From Pomacea canaliculata (taxonomy: Eukaryota > Mollusca > Gastropoda > Architaenioglossa > Ampullariidae): DNA of 64,000 nt. The position numbers and the translations under genes are program-made. Location: positions 14,420,252 to 14,484,251 of the forward strand of contig NC_037595.1 in the NCBI RefSeq assembly GCF_003073045.1, in the 5' to 3' direction. This document shows positions 57,303 to 64,000 of the stretch, one piece after another; position 1 is the first letter of the stretch, and each line of letters starts with the position of its first letter. Under the pieces are notes generated by a model. The model was given only the letters and a program-made list of their open reading frames with translations, was not told the DNA's origin and searched no databases.

Positions 57303-57924
57303 AAATTCATGGAGTAGTAAAGCCCTAATGTTCATCCCGAGCTTTGTGGCTGCTGATTTTCTTTAACCACTCGTCAGCAGAAAGGCGGAACAAAATCATC
57401 TACAACATTATTTGCGCGTGTGGCAAATCAGCTTTCTAGTTTTGTGCAAATGAAGAAACGGAATACTGATCACAGATCAACACAACACCAGTTTGTTGTT
57501 GACTGGCTATCAATTGAACAACAAAGCCTTTAATTCCCCAATCAAATTTGTGTGTGTGTTTTGGCTTCTTATTTTTGTGTGAGCTTTGTTATTATTATTT
57601 GTATTGCTGTAACATAAAGTGGAATAAATAAAACCAAGAAGGTTGGCTCAGTAAGAACAACTTTGTACTGATACCAGGTTTGCTTTGAGTAACCATATGC
57701 ACGGTATACATATGAGTGCGTGAGCGTGAGCGGAGATGTTTGTTTGTTTGTTTGTGCAGGCACGCTTGACTCGTCTTTACCTCTGTGTCGCTGATGTTCT
57801 GTGTTCGACGTCGGTACAACACCAGTGACCTGCATGCAACGCCCACGACGACTACACACATCACAGCACTCGACTGCACGTCCAGGTGAAGCGGCCACAA
57901 ACCTGTCACGTGCACAAGAACCTC

Positions 57925-58047
57925 GGAACTGTCACCTCAGCTCATGTTGAAGGGGATCAGTCACAACTCTGACTGTCACACTCGGAGGGAACTGCCACCT
58001 CGGCTCCTGTTGACGGGGATCAGTCACAACTCTGTCACACTCCGAGT
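57925..58047 (+). repeat. Two-copy tandem duplication, about 62-bp unit
   Basis: GGAACTGTCACCTCAGCTCA ... GGGGATCAGTCACAACTCTG ... CACACTCGGAG is followed directly by a diverged second copy (GGAACTGCCACCTCGGCTCC ... CACACTCCGAG). Confidence 0.85.
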
Positions 58048-61000
58048 GGATCGTACTCCAGGACAAAAATGTAAATCGTTGGCGATTCTCACCCGAGTCC
58101 AAATAACCACACTGGCCCGACTCCTCCTAGTAACGCCCACTTGAAGCACTGTAGCAAGGCCAGGATTTAGAGAGGAAGAGTGTGTGGATTCTAAAGACCT
58201 TAAAGGAAGTTGTCGACAAAAGCAGACAGCATGTATGTGCAGCTAGACGATCACTAGGGGGGCTTAACTCATAAGTCGCTGTTAAGGAAACGTGTGAATG
58301 TGGGGAACCAGCGTGCGACAGCTTATCTCCTCTCACCCTCAGTAAAACGGTTGTGGGTTCTACTGTGTGTCACGTGAGCTACAGCGATTGCCGTTAGTCT
58401 TGTTTCCAAATAATACAGGGTATGATAGAGGTACCCCAAGACCAGAAGTGCTACAAAAACCCGTAGCATTACCTCCCTTGGACAAATAAAAAAAAGAAGA
58501 AAATCGTGAATAAATTAAACAATGTGGTAGCCCAATGCCAAGAATCGAACTATAGTTGATTTTTTCTAGTTCATGACTCAGATTTGACAGAAACCTGATA
58601 TATATATATACCATTTGATTGATTCGCAACTGTAGCATAATGTTAAACATGGACCTCAGCCTGACGGGTCTTTATTATTATGTCCTGCAGGCCACGGAGA
58701 CCCTGACAGACAGGAAATTACGTCACACAAACAAAAAGAGGCAACAAACACAGACATAGAGAGAGATGTTTGTAAGGTTTCACCACTTACCAGACAGAGA
58801 AGCTGTCGGAGCTAGAAATTCGCACAGCGCCATCGCCGCAGCATTTTGCTGACACCGGAGTCAGGGCGGAGACAAGTTGTGGGACCATTGCTGTGTCAAG
58901 AGGCGCCACTACGACAACAACACTCAACACACAGCCGCAGCCTGTCGCTGACAACCCCCCGTGTCCTCCCCACTCAGCGGGGTCCTAGCAGCAGACAGGG
59001 GGCTGGGTGTGTGGCCATTGTACCCCCGGTGTAAACACACGGTGCGCATGCCACCGGTTGTACCCAGCGTTGCTGTCAACAACACTTTCTCTGCTTGTGT
59101 TTACTTAGAGGTCATCTGCCGAGCGCCAGAATGGGGGGTCAATTAAGTGGTAGTGCACACAACAGCAATGTATTACTACTGTGTCATGTCAGACAAACAG
59201 TCGCGAGTATTAAAGAAGATTTGCTGTCTGGATAGTCTCCACCCTCGGGTGGGCTGACGACTGTACGACATTCTGAGGAGTCGCAGAGGTAAGGACGGGC
59301 CGCTGCAGCAAGTCATACTAATAAAGCCAACAACGTTTGTTAGAGAAAGATTTTCTAAGTTTACGAGGTTTGGGAAGGTGTGATTTCCAGGTGGTCTTTA
59401 GCTTGCAGTCTCCTCACATCCAAAGTTCGGTGTCTGTCTGTCCATCACAGTGTAATCGCTCCTCTGTGATTACATTCGTGTGATCTCACCTGTCCGATCA
59501 TATCCGTGAGATCTTGTTCGTATAAATCGTCCCCCCGCAGCAACCGGCGGTGTAGGTTGGAGTAACTGAGCTTCTACCTGCCAGGTAATCGCGGTCACAG
59601 GGGGAGGCGGGGCGCACTGCTCCACTCACAACGGCGGCAGTAGCGGTGCCAGTGGTGTACAAACCAAGACAAGGCGAGACACAGAGATATCACAACTCAA
59701 ATTCCCTTTCATAGCAAGTGTAAAGAACTTTGACTGAAGCCTAACGAGCAATCAGTCAACCAGAACTGTCCGTTGGATCAACGTTGTCACGCCATTAAGA
59801 ACCATCGCCGCACAGAGAAACAGTCCTTTCAGCATGAAGAGTATGTTGTAAACAAGAACTTACAAGTCATCAAGAACAGTTATGTCCACAAACATCACGT
59901 GTACTTCTCTGACGTGTCTTTCTACCAACCGTGTATATATGTAAATGTTGTCTGTCCACAAACACAATGATGTGGCTCTCATGTCACGTGGCCAACGCTC
60001 CATACACAACATTCTGTTGCCATGGTTGCCCCTCCCACAGCGCCCGTGTCAATGGCTGCATTACAGGAGGATCTGCTCTAGAGGACCTGCTCTTAGGTCT
60101 GAATTGTTTGTGTGCTTGGACACTCCGCTTTTCCTCCTGCTGGTCACAAGCACCAGGGTGCCAAAGGTAGATGGAACAGACATGTTTCTCTGATACACTT
60201 CTGACAGGGCGTTGTCAAGGACCGCAGGACTCATTTATTTTGTGGTATTTAGAGGCCGTTAGATAAAAAGAATTTGAACTCCTGGCGCGAGAGCAAATAA
60301 TGTGATTTTGACCAACCGCAGATGACTGATTACATTAAATACCGTTACGTCCTCACCCCTCCTTCCCTCTGCACAGACACTCCACTCGTGCTCCAACACA
60401 CACACGGCGAGAAACAACCAAAAAACCCCAAACAACAAACAAACAAACAAACAAACAAACAAACAAACAAACACAAACTGAACGAATTAAACAATGAACA
60501 GTTTGTGTGGAAAAGAATATCATGAACCTCCAATCACGATAGGCCCGAAGCATAGAAAACCATTCAAGAGACCATCGGCCAAATATAAAAGAGAAAACAG
60601 TTCAATTGACACAACACCGGGGTTCCCCCAGGAGAAAGCGCGGTCACGGTACAGAGCCAACGGACATGATGCAGCCTCTCATCCATGGATTGCCTGGTGC
60701 CACAGCTTCTGTTGGTCCATGTAACTGTGTCGTGGGGCACAGCTGCCCCTGAGAGTAGGTCAAGGGGATCCAAGCGTGACATGTCTGTACTGGTGAGTGG
60801 TTGTACTACTCGTGCCCTATCAGCAGCCACGTGGTCTAAATGTAGCCCCTCTGCCCTCCCGTGGTGTCCTCACTAGTCTGAGGTAATGACTAACCCCTGT
60901 AAGTAGAGCAGTTGTGTAGACATTTTCTATCTTATCTCTACATCTGCTTCACTCACACTCACTCCAGACCATCTTCAAAGAAAAGAGCATTTGTCGGTGC

Positions 61001-62149
61001 GCCCTGTAAGTGCACACCACGGTGAAGCCAGGTCGGCGGACAGCACCACGTGACATCTTGGAATGAGGCGAGATGGTTCGTGCCTTGCCTGTCTGACTAC
61101 AAGGATGGAGGTAGACGAACTGTGATGTGCATAGACCCTCAGTCCTTAAACACCCCAGTGCCATCACTCTCATCACCTCAGTGTCATTACTAGCGATGAC
61201 AGTGTCATCACTCTAATCACCTCAGTGTCATCACTCTGTAGTCATCACTGAGTGTTCTAATCACTCACGTGACGCGCCAAAAGCCTCTGACCAGCTCGAG
61301 GACTAGGCAAGCTTGTAAAGTGATAATAACAATAAGAACAGCGCTCAGTCTGCCATGTCGAATCAAACTAATTAGTCAAGACTGAAGAAGGTGATGTAAT
61401 ACTTGAAAACATTCAGACCACAGAGCGTGACACATGCGTGTGCACGAAAGGTCGAGTGCTGCAGTTATCTCAGCATAATACGACAGTGATTATTGGTTAG
61501 AAGCTGCTGTTAACTGTCACAAGAGTAAAGATTGGTGGAGACCCTTACATAATATTGCAACATCTTTGTTCACAGTGTTACAGTGTCTTTCCAGTGTACT
61601 GTACAGAGCTACTGCTGAGTGCCAGACTACTAGCAGCAGCACTGTGAGACTACCAGGCTACAGGAGTACTGTCCGAGTACCAGGCTACAGGAGTACTGTC
61701 GAGAGTAGTATGTGACTACTGGCTGAACATAAGGCTAGAGGCAGGGTAGACTGCAAGAAGTTTATCTTTGTACCAGACCCCTTTCATTACTTCGCAGTAA
61801 GTGTCTTTCTATGTCATCTTTACTCAGTCATCTCCTGCAAATCTTCCCTCCCTTCCGGAACATTCTTGAACACTTTGCCTGCCTCATCACGCGAGCTAAT
61901 TATAGTCAATTATCTCCCCTACCCATTCTCTCCCTTCTCTTACCGCATCTCCTTTTTTTGTCTGTCTTCACGCCCGGACGCTTTTCAGTCTGTCAGTCTG
62001 TCAGTCGATCTGTTTGTGTGATTTACATTCCTGTCTACATTAGGCTGCTGACTGTGGCTACTGCATGGTGAGTCCAACGTTGTTTTAACGTCTCACAAGC
62101 GGAACAGACGACAGGGTCACCAGGTGCTCTTGGACATTGAACCTTCAAG
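58048..62149. other. Intergenic region without supported gene
   Basis: Contains an (AAAC)n tract at about 60435-60472, a two-copy ACCAGGCTACAGGAGTACTG repeat at about 61659-61699 and short CA-rich patches. A degenerate TCACTCTAATCACCTCAGTG repeat lies at 61165-61250. No exon with convincing splice sites before the oxidoreductase gene. Confidence 0.4.
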
Positions 62150-64000
62150 ATGCAGTGGCTTCTGGCTGCTACACTGGCTCTGGTAGCGGCCATACTTGCA
62201 TGGTCAGTGACCAACATTGCTTCCAGATCGGATGAAATGACTCCTCTGACCACGAGAGTGAACACCACTTACGACTACGTCGTAGGTAAGAGACGTGTGC
62301 CATTGGTAGCTGGCTACTGTACTGCTACGACTGTAGCTTCTGATGGAAACCCGTTGGTGTTTCTTGTGACTGATGATGAAGCTGCCAGTTGCGTCACTTA
62401 AAACGGTCAGTGACGTCAACACGACGGATGCAAACCGAGACTTGGCAGGCCGAGACTGACGAGAAGTCAAGACTATAGTTCAAGACCTCCAGAAGGAGAC
62501 GTTTATTGACTCGAGTTCTTGATGATGAAATTTGATAAAAACATTGGCTGTTAGGCTGTAGCAGGTGCCAGCTTTGGTCATTGGAAAATGTATTTTGTGA
62601 TAAAGTATTCAGTGACATGTCTGTGACAAACATATGCAATCGTCAGTTATGTAATGTAATTAAATGTAATTGCTAAAGGTGTTTGTGTGTCGAAACTAAT
62701 ATCTACTGGTGTTTGTGATGGAAGTAACTTCTAGTGGCACTTGTACTGCCATAATTAACTTCTAGCGACGTTTGTGTTTTAGTGACTGAGATAAGGTGTT
62801 TCAGTGGGCGGGGGCACGGCAGGCTGCGTGCTGGCCGCGAGGTTGTCCGAGGACAGTGACGTCACGGTACTGCTGCTGGAGGCGGGGCCAGACGACAGGG
62901 GGCTGGCCAGCGTGTACACCCCCGCGCTGGTGGGCACGATGTACCACTCACACCTGGACTGGGACTACTACACGGTGCCTCAGCTGCACTCCCACGCCGG
63001 CTATAAAGATAAGGTCGAGGGTCATAACCTCTCTACTTTCATTTGCAGCCAGACTTACTAGCGTATCAGTCTTCAGGTTATATCCGTCTTGTCTTTTCTT
63101 CAGTGACTTCACCTGAACTTTCTAAGCCAGCAAAACTCAGTTTTTTTCTCTCTTTCACATCCGTGCATGCATGCATGAGTGTGCGTGCGTTTGTGTGTGT
63201 GCACGTGCATCAAAGTTAGGACGCTGAAGACTTCCTGTCCATACCGTGTTAACACGTGTTGTCCGAGGTTTCACGTGCTCGCGGTATTATCTCGTGTGAC
63301 ATCGTCATCTTGCGCGTGCAGGCATGCGTGACGTAATTACCGCACAAAAACTGTTCAAACAGTTTAAGAGGCGAGGTGTCTGATTGTGGTCAGATGAGGA
63401 CGGTAACAACACAGCTCCTCACCTCCCACAATCGATTGCTGTCTGGTAGAAAAGCTTCTGGCCCCGGGGGCGCATGCTGGGAGGAAGTTCCAACCTCAAC
63501 ACCATGATCTACCTGCGCGGCAGTCACCATGACTACGATCGATGGGCGGAGCTGGGTAACGAAGGGTGGAGCTACTCAGACGTCCTGCCGTACTTCCGGA
63601 AGTCGGAGGACAACCAGAACATGGACTACGTACAAGGCGGTCAGTAGAGGGCGCTCACACGCCCACCGTCGGGCTCCTCTGGCCCTGAATTTATGTTGTT
63701 TCTAGAAATGGTCCCAGGCCAGTCTCCTGTCTTCGTCGAGTGTTCTCCCTTAAAACACACATGCGCACACACAAACACATGCACACATTACAATGTTTAT
63801 AGGCATGAAGACAGGGCTATGTATCAATAATTTCACATGTTACTATACCGTCACCATGTTGCTGTTTCCTTGCACCAAACCACTGGCATTGCTACAGGCC
63901 AGGTTCTACTCACCGTTCAACTGTATATTCTCCAGGTTACCACGGACAGGGAGGAGAGGTCAAAGTGGACTCGAGCAACACGCTGCCCCTGACTGACCTT
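62150..64000 (+). CDS. GMC-family FAD oxidoreductase (glucose/choline dehydrogenase-like), N-terminal part
   Basis: Four exons, all in phase: 62150-62285, 62805-63013, 63450-63639 and 63936 to beyond the window. The N-terminus [19 protein letters not shown] is a signal peptide or membrane anchor. The ADP-binding fold follows ([21 protein letters not shown], then [13 protein letters not shown]). Next come the [10 protein letters not shown] block and the GMC signature 1 region, [20 protein letters not shown], with [20 protein letters not shown] and [11 protein letters not shown]. These are hallmarks of GMC oxidoreductases that oxidise alcohols using non-covalent FAD. The C-terminal substrate domain with the catalytic His pair is off the edge, so substrate cannot be inferred. 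The coding exons are GC-rich compared with the left half of the window. Confidence 0.95.

Noticed and set aside
57150-57335. Poly-leucine frame on the minus strand
   Set aside because: Translation of an (AAT)n microsatellite.

Overview
The window looks like nuclear DNA of an invertebrate animal, most likely a mollusc (gastropod-like). Genes have many short exons with GT-AG introns, long AT-rich UTRs and introns, and the recognisable proteins are animal-specific: biliverdin reductase A, CDK5RAP1, YRDC, a HUNK-type kinase and a GMC oxidoreductase. There is no bacterial or viral operon structure. All gene models below are joined by hand from splice sites and reading phase; the species call is inference.

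Layout: 0-7.4 kb holds the last two coding exons of an unrecognised plus-strand gene, then a long AT-rich 3' flank with an interspersed repeat, a tandem duplication and a decayed LINE. 7.4-9.7 kb is repeat-rich. 9.8-14.6 kb is a displaced, decayed ribosomal DNA unit on the minus strand: a 28S 3' piece, intergenic spacer with a duplicated external-spacer/promoter-like block, an 18S pseudogene and half a 5.8S, laced with a short motif, GCACCAGACCCTCC, in many copies on both sides. 14.8-16.8 kb holds an orphan exon, a 37-bp minisatellite, a small secreted EMI-like gene piece and a TIR element.

17.3-21.7 kb: biliverdin reductase A (+), with an apparent one-base frameshift in exon 4. 23.3-30.0 kb: an unrecognised 484-residue coiled-coil protein (+). 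30.3-37.5 kb: CDK5RAP1 (-), convergent with the previous gene. 37.8-40.4 kb: YRDC (+), head to head with CDK5RAP1. The two divergent proteins both modify adenosine 37 of tRNAs: CDK5RAP1 adds the 2-methylthio group to i6A37, and YRDC makes threonylcarbamoyl-AMP for t6A37.

42.5-50.8 kb: a nine-exon HUNK-like Ser/Thr kinase (-), whose second coding intron holds LINE and Ty3/Gypsy fossils. 50.8-62.1 kb is mostly non-coding, with a probable C-terminal end of a membrane protein (-) at 56.3 kb and a striking excess of the palindrome TGACGTCA. 62.15-64.0 kb: the first four coding exons of a GMC-family flavin oxidoreductase (+), cut by the window edge.
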